From the NCBI GenBank assembly GCA_024234505.1, contig JACKOD010000002.1:744001-808000 (forward strand): a stretch of 64,000 bases of DNA, given 5' to 3'. Positions 42,585-50,799 of the stretch are shown here, piece by piece. Below the pieces are notes generated by a model. The model was not told the DNA's origin, searched no databases, and saw only the letters and a program-made list of their open reading frames with translations. The stretch comes from Hahellaceae bacterium. GTDB taxonomy: Bacteria > Pseudomonadota > Gammaproteobacteria > Pseudomonadales > Oleiphilaceae. The translations under genes were made by a program, and so were the position numbers. Within the stretch, counting starts at the first letter, position 1. Each line of letters opens with the position of its first letter.

Positions 42585-43945
42585 GCCGGATCTCCTTCGG
42601 TGGTTCCTGAATGGGTTGAGGCTTTGTCTGTGCTTTTTGGGTCTGAGCCTTTTTGCGCTGATTCTTTGGGGCGAGGGTGCATCAGCGGGTAGCTGTCTTT
42701 AATTCCGGTGGCCTTGAGCACCGGAAATTCGCGCTGAATCCAGCGTAGTGTTTCTATAGCCGGGCTGTTCATCAATACTTTGGCGGCGGGGTATTTCCAC
42801 AAGACTTTATCTACGCCGTCATTAGGCTCATAATGGGTGTCGCCAATGCCGTCACCGTTGCGATCCCAGCCAAGGTAATCACTCCAGTAATTGCCCTTAC
42901 CCTCTTTCGACCACTCTTGTGCCCGGGTCGAAACGTATTTGACTTGCTGCTGGTTGGCGATAAATTCATTACCGTAGATTTCGTTGTCTTCTGAGCCCGC
43001 AGTGACATGAATGGCCAGATCGGATTGTTGCAGCAGGTTGTTCGAGAGCGTGTTAAAGGGCGAGTTATAGATAAACAGTGCTTTGCCTTCCGCACCATTG
43101 ATGGACGCGCTGCCGGTCGGACTGGTGCCGGTTTGTATGTGTTTGATCTGGTTGCCACTGATTTCTGAATAGGTGATGTAGTTCATCAGTATGCCGTAGT
43201 TCTCATCATATTCGGAGCGGTTGTTCAGTACTTTGAGATACTTCGACTGCATCAGGGCATAGCCGGTGCGTGTGTGGTGTGTATAGTTTCCCGAAACCTC
43301 ATTGCGGTAGGAGTACATGTAATGCACGCCATAACGCAGGTGATGCAGTTCGTTATTTCGCAGCTGGTTGCCATTACTGGTGTCGATGTAGATACCGTCG
43401 CGGGTGTGCCAGACTTCGTTATAGGCAACATCCGCGCCTTTGGTGGCGAACAGGTGGATGCCGTTGCCTCGATCCTGTGATCGAATGGCTTCGTTGCCTT
43501 CTATGCGGTTGTGATACACGCGGGCATTTACGGGTGAATCGAGCCAGATACCAAAGGTATCACCATAAAATTCGTTGTGTTCAATAAGAATGTCCGAGGC
43601 TGCTTTTTCAACAAAAATTCCGGCATTCATTTTTGTGAGATTGTCGCCCCAGTTAATAATACGACAGCCTCGAATGGAAACCTGCGGGGCTTTTACCCGG
43701 ATTGCATCTGCGTGTTGCTGGCCGTCGATCACGGCACCCTGGCTGCAATTCAGGGTCAGGGGGACCGTGATTTCCCACGGGCCTTGATAGGTTCCCTGAT
43801 TTAACTGAATAACGTCGTTGTCTTTAGCTTGTTGCAGTGCCTGTTGAAGCGTTGCAGTGTCATTTGCCTGCCAGGACGCTGCATTCGCGAGCGGGGCGAA
43901 AACGCAGTAGGAGATGAGCGCAAATAACTTAATAGGCGGCTTCAT
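42581..43945 (-). CDS. nosD: NosD, periplasmic right-handed beta-helix protein for NosZ maturation
   Basis: 454 residues: a signal peptide (LFALISYCVFAPLANA), then a series of parallel beta-helix coils with periodic Asn-rich turns (DILIEHNEFYGDTFGIWLD, VYHNRIEGN, QLRNNELHHLRYGVHYMYS, NEVSGNYTHHT, YSEISGNQI) of the NosD/CASH type, and an end region NYWSDYLGWDRNGDGIGD common in NosD proteins. The C-terminal about 30 residues are low-complexity Lys/Ser/Thr. Part of the NosDFY system. A 13-bp inverted repeat separates it from nosZ. Confidence 0.95.
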   Translation of the reverse strand: MKPPIKLFALISYCVFAPLANAASWQANDTATLQQALQQAKDNDVIQLNQGTYQGPWEITVPLTLNCSQGAVIDGQQHADAIRVKAPQVSIRGCRIINWGDNLTKMNAGIFVEKAASDILIEHNEFYGDTFGIWLDSPVNARVYHNRIEGNEAIRSQDRGNGIHLFATKGADVAYNEVWHTRDGIYIDTSNGNQLRNNELHHLRYGVHYMYSYRNEVSGNYTHHTRTGYALMQSKYLKVLNNRSEYDENYGILMNYITYSEISGNQIKHIQTGTSPTGSASINGAEGKALFIYNSPFNTLSNNLLQQSDLAIHVTAGSEDNEIYGNEFIANQQQVKYVSTRAQEWSKEGKGNYWSDYLGWDRNGDGIGDTHYEPNDGVDKVLWKYPAAKVLMNSPAIETLRWIQREFPVLKATGIKDSYPLMHPRPKESAQKGSDPKSTDKASTHSGTTEGDPA

Positions 43946-43974
43946 GGCGAATGTAATGTCTTGATGAAAGGAGT

Positions 43975-44013
43975 GATCAGTGTAGCCCGCCTTGTGGGTT
44001 GGCTACACTGATC
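43975..44013 (-). other. Perfect 13-bp inverted repeat between nosZ and nosD
   Basis: GATCAGTGTAGCC (43975-43987) pairs with GGCTACACTGATC (44001-44013) over a 13-base loop. It lies 37 bp past the nosZ stop and 30 bp ahead of nosD. No T-run follows on the minus strand, so it more likely sets mRNA stability or partial read-through, giving more NosZ than NosD. Confidence 0.55.
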
Positions 44014-44049
44014 TGGGTCAGGCTAGTGGCCTGCGAAGGTTAACCGTGT

Positions 44050-45945
44050 TTAGGCTTCGACCATCATGCGGCCGCGCATTTCCATGTGTAGTGCGTGGCA
44101 GAACCAGTGGCAGTAGTACCAGTACAGACCGGGTTTGCCTGCGGTAAAGGTAATGGATGCCGTAGCCTGTGGGCCGATCTCCATACTTACACCGTGATTA
44201 CACACAACGAAACCGTGCGTGACGTCTTCAACCATGTCGAGGTTGGTGATGATCACGGTGACTTCGTCGCCGGTTTTTACTTTGAACTCAGTCATACCAA
44301 AAGTAGGCGCGACAGAGGTCATGTAGACCCGTACTTTCTTGCCGTCACGAATAATCTTGTTGTCCTGTTCCAGGGTAATGCCGTCGCGCTTGGCTTGCGC
44401 TACAGTCTCGGCGAAGAGTGGTTCGGTACGCTTGTAGAGCTTGTCGGTTTTCACTTTGCTGCGGTGCACGATCATACAATCGTGTGGTTCGGCATAAGTC
44501 GGGCCGTCGTGAACCAGCTTCATTTCTTCGCCTGAAATGTCGATCAGCTGGTCATTTTCAGGGTGCAGCGGACCAACGGGCAAGAAGCGGTCTTTGGAGA
44601 ACTTACACAGCGATACCAGATATTTACCATCGGCATCACGGGTTTCACCCATGGTGGTGTGGTTGTGGCCTGGCTGGTACTGTACGTCCAGTTTCTGTCT
44701 GATGTAGTTCACTTTTTCGCCTTTGTAAGCGCGAATGGCGTCATCGAGGTTCCACTTACAAATCTGGCTGTCAATGAACAGGGTGGTATAGGCGTTGCCA
44801 CGACCGTCGAATGCGGTGTGAAGTGGCCCCAGGCCCAGTTCGGGTTCTGCAACCACGCAGTCGCGTTCTTTGATCTTGCCGGCAAACAAGTCAGGCAGTT
44901 TGTCGATGGCGATAACGGTTACGGTAGGAGACAGCTTACCATTGGCAACGAAGTACTTGCCCTCAGGTGAAGTGTTCAAACCGTGAGGCGACTTGGGAAC
45001 CGGGATATAGCGGGTGAACGGGCTGTTGGCTTTGGCTCGGCCGTCAACCACCGGCACCTTGGAGTCTCCGATCGTGGTGAACTTGCCTGCTTTGATCGCG
45101 GCTTCTACGGCGTGGATGTCAAACACCACGGCCCAGTCGCGCTCGTTTCTCATGGTGTCTTCGAGCGTGACACCTTCTTCCGAGTTGTAACAGGTTGCTG
45201 CAGTAAAGCGACCAGTGTAGTCGGCATCGGTGTTATCCAGGTTACCGTCAACAATGACCTGGAAGGCCATTTCCATGGTTTCTGCGTCAATCGCATTGTA
45301 CATGGTGTAATATTTCGATGGATCGTACATGTCACGACCATCGTTGGGGTGTGGAATGCGGAATTCACCGTTGCAGAATACATACTTGGTGTGTGGCACT
45401 TTCTGAACGCGCAGACCGTGAATGGCCTGTACGTTCGGAACGGTCAGCATCTTGTCGCATTTCATAATGTCGCAGCGGATACGGGCAACGCGCGTATTGG
45501 CTTTGTCGTTAATGAAGACGTATTTGCCGTCATAGTGACCGTCGGTCATGGACATGTGCGGGTGGTGTGCGTCACCGCAGAGAATATCCTTGGAGGCGCC
45601 TTTGACGCGTTTGCTTTCGTCGGTCAGACCCCAGCCAGTGGCCGAGTCGATGTTGAAGACCGGAATACGCATCAGCTCGCGCATGGAGGGAATACCCAGA
45701 ATACGTACTTCTCCGGAATGGCCGCCACTCCAGAAACCATAGTATTCATCCAGTTCGCCAGGATGCACAAACGCGTTGTTTTTAGCGTCTTGAGCCGCTT
45801 TGGCGAAGGCTTCGCGCGTCATGATAGCGCTGCCCAGACCGGTTACACCCGCCACACCAGCCGCACTGGCTAATGCCGAAGCGCCAAGAAATCCGCGCCG
45901 GCTCAGAGTGGGCTGGTTTTCGGTTTGATTTTTTTTGTCTTCCAT
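44050..45945 (-). CDS. nosZ: Nitrous oxide reductase, clade I (Tat-exported)
   Basis: 631 residues. Reduces N2O to N2 in the periplasm. A Tat signal with SRRGFLGAS (residues 15-23) marks the clade I type. The seven-bladed propeller holds the CuZ ligands (GDAHHPHMS at about 125-133, AIHGLR, GPLHTAFDG, GHNHTTMGE and EPHDCMI). The C-terminal cupredoxin domain has the binuclear CuA site CHWFCHALHMEM (about 610-621), with all expected Cys, His and Met. GGAG lies ahead of the ATG. The gene is intact and follows nosR by 66 bp. Confidence 0.98.
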   Translation of the reverse strand: MEDKKNQTENQPTLSRRGFLGASALASAAGVAGVTGLGSAIMTREAFAKAAQDAKNNAFVHPGELDEYYGFWSGGHSGEVRILGIPSMRELMRIPVFNIDSATGWGLTDESKRVKGASKDILCGDAHHPHMSMTDGHYDGKYVFINDKANTRVARIRCDIMKCDKMLTVPNVQAIHGLRVQKVPHTKYVFCNGEFRIPHPNDGRDMYDPSKYYTMYNAIDAETMEMAFQVIVDGNLDNTDADYTGRFTAATCYNSEEGVTLEDTMRNERDWAVVFDIHAVEAAIKAGKFTTIGDSKVPVVDGRAKANSPFTRYIPVPKSPHGLNTSPEGKYFVANGKLSPTVTVIAIDKLPDLFAGKIKERDCVVAEPELGLGPLHTAFDGRGNAYTTLFIDSQICKWNLDDAIRAYKGEKVNYIRQKLDVQYQPGHNHTTMGETRDADGKYLVSLCKFSKDRFLPVGPLHPENDQLIDISGEEMKLVHDGPTYAEPHDCMIVHRSKVKTDKLYKRTEPLFAETVAQAKRDGITLEQDNKIIRDGKKVRVYMTSVAPTFGMTEFKVKTGDEVTVIITNLDMVEDVTHGFVVCNHGVSMEIGPQATASITFTAGKPGLYWYYCHWFCHALHMEMRGRMMVEA

Positions 45946-46011
45946 TATTAATGCTCCACTGACAGAGTTTGTTTGTTGCCGTCAACAACCGGGGTTGCTG
46001 CCGACACCTTG

Positions 46012-48165
46012 CTAAAGATTGACGGTTTCAATCATTTCGGGTGCCGGAGCCGAGGTCGCTCTGGCGGGGTTTGGGGCTTTTTTAGCCTTTTTGCCCTTAA
46101 TCACTAACGGCGGGCACTTCTTGTCGTTGTGATAAGTCATCTGACAATCCAGACAGTGGTGACACTCGTTGGCATTGATGGTGCCGTCTGGATGGATTGC
46201 CTGAATTTCACATTCCACTGCACACAACTGGCAGGGACTACCGCATTCTTTACGACGTTTGAGCCAGTCAAACAGTCTCAGTTTGGTCGGAATCGCCAGT
46301 GCAGCGCCAAGCGGGCAGATATAGCGACAGTAGACCTTGCGGGTAAATACGGATAAAAACAGCAGGAAGGCTGCGTAGGTCACAAACCACCATTCGCGCT
46401 GGAAAGCGAGGAGAATCGTGGTTTTGAAGGGTTCGACTTCAGCATAGCGTTCTGCAGTGGCCATTGACTCGAGCGAGATTCCAAACAATCCAAGCAGAAT
46501 CAGATATTTCACCGCCCATAAACGCTCGTGTACCGCAAAAGGAAGTTCCAGTTGTTTGATTTTGAGCTTGCGAGCCAGTTCGTTGATCAGTTCCTGCAGG
46601 GCTCCGAAAGGGCAGAGCCAGCCGCAGAATATTCCCCGGCCCCAAAGCACGATGGTTGCGGCGGTGAATCCCCACAGAATGAACAGGACGGGATCCATCA
46701 AAAAGAGTTCCCAGCGGAAATCACCCATCAGTGCGTGAGTAAAGGTAAATACGTTCACTACGGAAAGCTGACCCAGTGCGTACCAGCCGATAAACAGGAC
46801 GGTGTAGATCAGAAAGCCGCGACGCAGGTTGTGTAGCAGGCGAGGGTAGCGTACCAGCCAGTCTTGCAGGAAGATAATGCCCAGTAGCAGCACAAGGCTG
46901 ATGCAGAGCACGGTCACCTGAAAGGCCCGCTGTTCCCAGATGCTTACCCATAGCGGGCGGTCTTCGTCTGCGATGGCGTTATCGGTGCTTGGCGGAGGCG
47001 CGGGGCGATCAATATAGGCCTCGGGGATTTGATAGCCGCCGGTAAAGCTGACAAAGATACTTTTGACGGGGCCGGTTTGGCGACGCACCAGCAATTCGAG
47101 ATCCCATGGTGTACCGGGATCAAAGTTGTACTGATTCCGGATAATGTAAATGGCCATTTCGGAAAAGTCAGGGACACCTTTGGCGTACACGTCGTTGAGT
47201 CGATAATAATCAACATCACGGAAACTGATGGTAATGCCATTCTGGTTCAACTGAACCCGATCGAAAATGCCGCCGCGAACGTAACCGGACCCCTTAAAGG
47301 AGTATTGGCCGTTGCCCATCACGGCAATGGCGTGATCGCCGGGCTTGAGTTCATTCATCAGCCATTGGTATTCGGAATCGCCGAGCAGGTTCTTACCAAC
47401 GGTGGGGGCGCTCAGGTAGGTGTAATAGAGGTCGATAAAGGTATCTTGTTTCTCATCTTCAGCCGCTTTGTCTACATCTGCAGCCTCTGTGCCTGTAAAG
47501 GCATCGTCGATTTGCGAACGGGTTAAATGCAGGCGGCGAATCGACCCGTCGCCCACTAATGTCTGCCAGTCGGCGGTGGTAAATACGTCACTCTTAACGG
47601 TTGCCGGGGCGCTGACAACGGCATTATCTGCTTCCAGCACGCCCATGGTGCGGGCTACTTTTTTGGCAGAGCGAAGTATGCCTTCGTGTACGACCATAAC
47701 GGTGACGGTGGCACCGGTAATCGCGTCCACACCGATAACTTCGGGATCGGTGCTGCCGCCTACCCGCAGTTTGTCCGTAATTTTCCGGCCTTCGTATTGC
47801 AGGGCAAAGTCCCAAAGTTTTTTCTCGGGAATGCCCACCAGCAGAATGGGTTCGTGGTGCGACAATACCCAGGCCGTTTTAATGGTGCCTTCCAGGTCGA
47901 TAGCGACCAGCGTATTGACGGGCTTGCCTGAGTAAGCGGGAATTTTTACCTGATCATCGGTTTCGAAGGCATAGCCGACGACCTTGTTGCCGTTTGTTAC
48001 GGGCCAGAGCGCATGGGCGTCGTCCCATGCTGCCAGCGCGCTGCCGGGCGCGAAGGCTTGCAGGACTTTTTGTTGCAAGTCCGGTTTCAGATCGGCCGCG
48101 TGAGTCGTGAGGGACAGGATGAGCAGCGTCATACTGATCAGATAGCGATACAGTCGCAGTAGCAT
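46012..48165 (-). CDS. nosR: NosR, membrane flavo-iron-sulfur protein for N2O respiration
   Basis: About 717 residues from the ATG at 48165, chosen for the AAGGAGA site upstream; the frame is open to 48258. A signal or first helix precedes a periplasmic FMN-binding domain with DAITGATVT, whose Thr carries the flavin. Several membrane helices follow, with two CxxxCP motifs in the membrane part (CGWLCPFGALQE and CRYICPLGAAL), then a ferredoxin-like end with CGSPCQLCAVECEIQAI and CHHCLDCQMTYHNDKKCPP for two iron-sulfur clusters. It is thought to feed electrons to NosZ and to be needed for nosZ expression. It is the first gene of the nos cluster and has an FNR/Dnr box upstream. Confidence 0.96.
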   Translation of the reverse strand: MLLRLYRYLISMTLLILSLTTHAADLKPDLQQKVLQAFAPGSALAAWDDAHALWPVTNGNKVVGYAFETDDQVKIPAYSGKPVNTLVAIDLEGTIKTAWVLSHHEPILLVGIPEKKLWDFALQYEGRKITDKLRVGGSTDPEVIGVDAITGATVTVMVVHEGILRSAKKVARTMGVLEADNAVVSAPATVKSDVFTTADWQTLVGDGSIRRLHLTRSQIDDAFTGTEAADVDKAAEDEKQDTFIDLYYTYLSAPTVGKNLLGDSEYQWLMNELKPGDHAIAVMGNGQYSFKGSGYVRGGIFDRVQLNQNGITISFRDVDYYRLNDVYAKGVPDFSEMAIYIIRNQYNFDPGTPWDLELLVRRQTGPVKSIFVSFTGGYQIPEAYIDRPAPPPSTDNAIADEDRPLWVSIWEQRAFQVTVLCISLVLLLGIIFLQDWLVRYPRLLHNLRRGFLIYTVLFIGWYALGQLSVVNVFTFTHALMGDFRWELFLMDPVLFILWGFTAATIVLWGRGIFCGWLCPFGALQELINELARKLKIKQLELPFAVHERLWAVKYLILLGLFGISLESMATAERYAEVEPFKTTILLAFQREWWFVTYAAFLLFLSVFTRKVYCRYICPLGAALAIPTKLRLFDWLKRRKECGSPCQLCAVECEIQAIHPDGTINANECHHCLDCQMTYHNDKKCPPLVIKGKKAKKAPNPARATSAPAPEMIETVNL

Positions 48166-48234
48166 GCGCAATCTCCTTTGTATTTTCATAGGTGCCGTAA
48201 AAAACATGCGACAGAATGTCGCAGTCGTGTTTTG

Positions 48235-48276
48235 ACTATAAGCGCCAAAACGGGGCAATCACTTGATTCGAGTCAA
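48235..48276 (-). promoter_or_regulatory. FNR/Dnr box and -10 element ahead of nosR
   Basis: TTGACTCGAATCAA on the minus strand (48263-48276) matches the FNR/Dnr consensus TTGAT-N4-ATCAA at nine of ten positions. A TATAGT hexamer lies at 48235-48240. If the start of transcription is about seven bases beyond it (near 48228), the box centre falls near -41.5, the class II activator position. This points to anaerobic or nitric-oxide-controlled induction. Confidence 0.75.
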
Positions 48277-48418
48277 TCATTGATGCTGGGTACCCATAAA
48301 GGGTTATTTGCGGGTATCTTGAAGACTGTCGAGAGGAGTATTCAATTAAATGCCTCCCTTTACAGATCAAAAAACAAGCGCTTTACTCAAAGGCTATGAC
48401 GAATAGCGAGGTGCGCGT

Positions 48419-49879
48419 GTGTCGGGTGTCATCAGTGCGTATATGAATTTTTTTGCTCCTCCCGGGCGGCAGGAGCGCACTCAGGATTATGTCCGTGAGC
48501 GCGGCATACTCACCTTTGCTGCGCTGGGCTTTTTGGCCGGAGTCTATAGTTGTATCAAATGGTTTAAGGCCGGCGTTCCCGAGCTTGGTTACGGCTCGAT
48601 GTTTCTCACAGTCGGTTTGCCGATTATTTGTGCGTTTGTGCGTCTCAACGTATTGCCGACATTGCTGGTAGCCAACCTCTCGGTGGCGTGCATGGCCTTC
48701 TATACCAATTTGCTCATTTACCACACGGGAGGCATTTTCTCGGATCATATTTTCTGGATTTTGGGGGTGATGATTTTTGCGTTTTTACTGACCGAGGCGA
48801 AATCGGGATTGTTCTGGTTTTTCGTGCTGGCGAGTTTTTTGGTTTACATCATTTATATAGAGCGTCATGGTTTGCCCTTGCCGGATCACCAGATGACAGA
48901 GGCGCAGATTACACTTAATCGCTATTCGGGCTATTTGCTGCCTACAATTCTATTGACGGTGGCGCAGGCCTATACCATGCGTTCCCGGAATCGGGCGATG
49001 GAGGAGGCGCGTTTGGCACTGGAATCGGCGCAGCAGCAATCGGAAGCTGCTGAAAAGTTGTCTCGCCAGATGGCGGATATACTGAATCAGGCATCGAGGG
49101 ATTCGGGAACGCTATTGGATTCGTCCCAGTCGCTGTCGGAAATCGTAGGGATGTTGCAGCGCCGTAGTGAATCTATCGTGAATGGCGTGCATCAACAGGC
49201 CGACGAGTCAGGCAATATCAAGCAGACATTGGAAGAAATGGCGGAATCAGTCGAGCATTCGTCGTCGGCCATCAATGAAATCCAGCAGTTGACTGTACGC
49301 TCTGAACGGGATGTATCGCAAAGTGCGGCGACCATGGACAAAGCCATTCAGAGCATGGCACGCATTCGGGACAGTAATTCCGGAATTATGACAACGATGC
49401 AGGTGATTAGTGATATTGCCGATCAGACTAACCTGCTGGCACTGAATGCCGCGATAGAAGCTGCGCGCGCGGGAGATCAGGGACGTGGTTTTGCTGTGGT
49501 GGCCGATGAAGTGCGAACCTTGTCTGTCAAGAGTAATGAGTCGGCACAACAAATTCGGGTGCTGCTCGACAAAGCTGCGCAGGATGTGAAAGAGGGTGAA
49601 GAGGGCGTGAATAACGCCGGGCGCATGCTCAATGATGTAGTGAAAGCGGTGCAGGAGGTGGCAATGCAGGTCAACCAGATTGCCGAGCGTATTCAGCGTC
49701 AGCGCGGGCAGATCGACAACATTGTGAAGGCCAGCGCGCATGTGAGCGATATCAGTTCTGAAAATGCGCGTTCGGGAGCGAGACTACTTGAAGGGAGTGA
49801 GTCACTTCAGTCGGTTTCAGAGAGCTTGGCGCGTATTGCACAAACAATGCATTCGCTGATTAATCAAATGGCCAGATAA
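48419..49879 (+). CDS. Methyl-accepting chemotaxis protein with polytopic membrane sensor
   Basis: 486 residues. Instead of a periplasmic ligand domain, the N-terminal half (about 28-185) has five or six hydrophobic helices (e.g. FAALGFLAGVYSCIKWF, MFLTVGLPIICAFVRL, IFWILGVMIFAFLLT, LFWFFVLASFLVYIIYI). The cytoplasmic signalling domain has the hairpin tip ISDIADQTNLLALNAAIEAA followed by GRGFAVVADEVRTLS (about 340-375). It signals to CheA/CheW; no che genes are here. The start is GTG with GAGG upstream; an ATG at 48443 is possible. It is divergent from nosR and may share the FNR-controlled region, so a link to respiration or energy taxis is possible but not shown. Confidence 0.9.
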   Translation: MSGVISAYMNFFAPPGRQERTQDYVRERGILTFAALGFLAGVYSCIKWFKAGVPELGYGSMFLTVGLPIICAFVRLNVLPTLLVANLSVACMAFYTNLLIYHTGGIFSDHIFWILGVMIFAFLLTEAKSGLFWFFVLASFLVYIIYIERHGLPLPDHQMTEAQITLNRYSGYLLPTILLTVAQAYTMRSRNRAMEEARLALESAQQQSEAAEKLSRQMADILNQASRDSGTLLDSSQSLSEIVGMLQRRSESIVNGVHQQADESGNIKQTLEEMAESVEHSSSAINEIQQLTVRSERDVSQSAATMDKAIQSMARIRDSNSGIMTTMQVISDIADQTNLLALNAAIEAARAGDQGRGFAVVADEVRTLSVKSNESAQQIRVLLDKAAQDVKEGEEGVNNAGRMLNDVVKAVQEVAMQVNQIAERIQRQRGQIDNIVKASAHVSDISSENARSGARLLEGSESLQSVSESLARIAQTMHSLINQMAR

Positions 49880-49893
49880 ATGTGCAATGAAAT

Positions 49894-49922
49894 AAAAAAG
49901 CCCCGAAATCTCGGGGCTTTTT
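49894..49922. terminator. Bidirectional terminator between chemoreceptor gene and ppa
   Basis: AAAAAGCCCCGA and TCGGGGCTTTTT form a perfect stem with a short loop, flanked by A-run and T-run, between two convergent genes. It serves both strands. Confidence 0.88.
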
Positions 49923-49943
49923 CACGAATAAGCGATATTCTGC

Positions 49944-50483
49944 TTACTTGTTGTTTTCACCGTTGTAAGCAGCGACAGCACCAATGATGGCGCGACGAGC
50001 GGCATCGGCATTGTCCCAACCTTTAACTTTAACCCACTTGCCACTTTCAAGATCTTTGTAGTTCTCGAAGAAATGCTGGATTTGTGCGCGCAGCAATTCA
50101 GGCAGATCGGTCACTTCCTGCACTTCGCGGTACAGGGTAGTCAGTTTGTCGTGGGGTACGGCAACCAGTTTGGCATCTTCACCGGCTTCGTCTTCCATAT
50201 TCAGTACGCCTACCGGGCGAGCACGGATAACCGCACCGGGCGCCACGGGGTACGGTGTCACGACCAGTACGTCCAGTGGGTCACCGTCGTCTGCCAGTGT
50301 GTGCGGGATAAAACCGTAGTTGGCAGGGTAGAACATAGGGGTTGCCATAAAACGGTCAACCAATACAGCGCCCATCTCTTTGTCAATTTCGTATTTGATA
50401 GGGCTGCTGTTGGCAGGGATTTCAATTGCTACGTAGATGTCGTCTGGCAGATCTTTACCAGCAGGGATGTTATCAAAGTTCAT
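49944..50483 (-). CDS. ppa: Inorganic pyrophosphatase (family I)
   Basis: 179 residues, standard for bacterial family I. Splits pyrophosphate to phosphate in the cytoplasm. Conserved: EIPANSSPIKYEIDKEMGA, FMATPMFYPANYGFIPHTLA, DGDPLDVLVVTPYPV (the D-DPxD metal-binding cluster, about 65-80), DEAGEDAKLVAVP and HFFENYKDLE. AAAGGAAA precedes the ATG. Confidence 0.97.
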   Translation of the reverse strand: MNFDNIPAGKDLPDDIYVAIEIPANSSPIKYEIDKEMGAVLVDRFMATPMFYPANYGFIPHTLADDGDPLDVLVVTPYPVAPGAVIRARPVGVLNMEDEAGEDAKLVAVPHDKLTTLYREVQEVTDLPELLRAQIQHFFENYKDLESGKWVKVKGWDNADAARRAIIGAVAAYNGENNK

Positions 50484-50639
50484 GGAGTTTCCTTTACCCG
50501 TTCGTTTGCAAACCAGGCGGCATTATAAAGGGTGATTGAAAACAAACCAATCAGAAGCATGCCTTTAGTTGTATGGTTCCTTATAACTTTTTGGTTTTAT
50601 GCTAATGCCCCCGGGAGTGTTGACGTTTCGCCGGATCAC

Positions 50640-50790
50640 TGATTAACGCCCCTGACCACCGTCATTCCGCAGTAGGCGGCCCGTCCTCGGGGCGCTTTCG
50701 GCTGTCGTGGTGCGGCCATCGGGGCGAGGACGCCCCTCGCTACAGTGTGATCGTAGAATGTGACCGTGTGATCGTTGAACGTGCCAGCAG
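50640..50790. repeat. Family B repeat and short direct repeats between ppa and cyclase gene
   Basis: The 316-bp gap 50484-50799 has the ppa promoter at its left end and no gene. A family B hairpin lies at 50720-50745, the same core as at 34407-34434. GTGTGATCGT then occurs twice within about 50747-50776. The segment between 50530 and 50640 shows nothing recognisable. Confidence 0.65.
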
Positions 50791-50799
50791 ACGCCCGGC

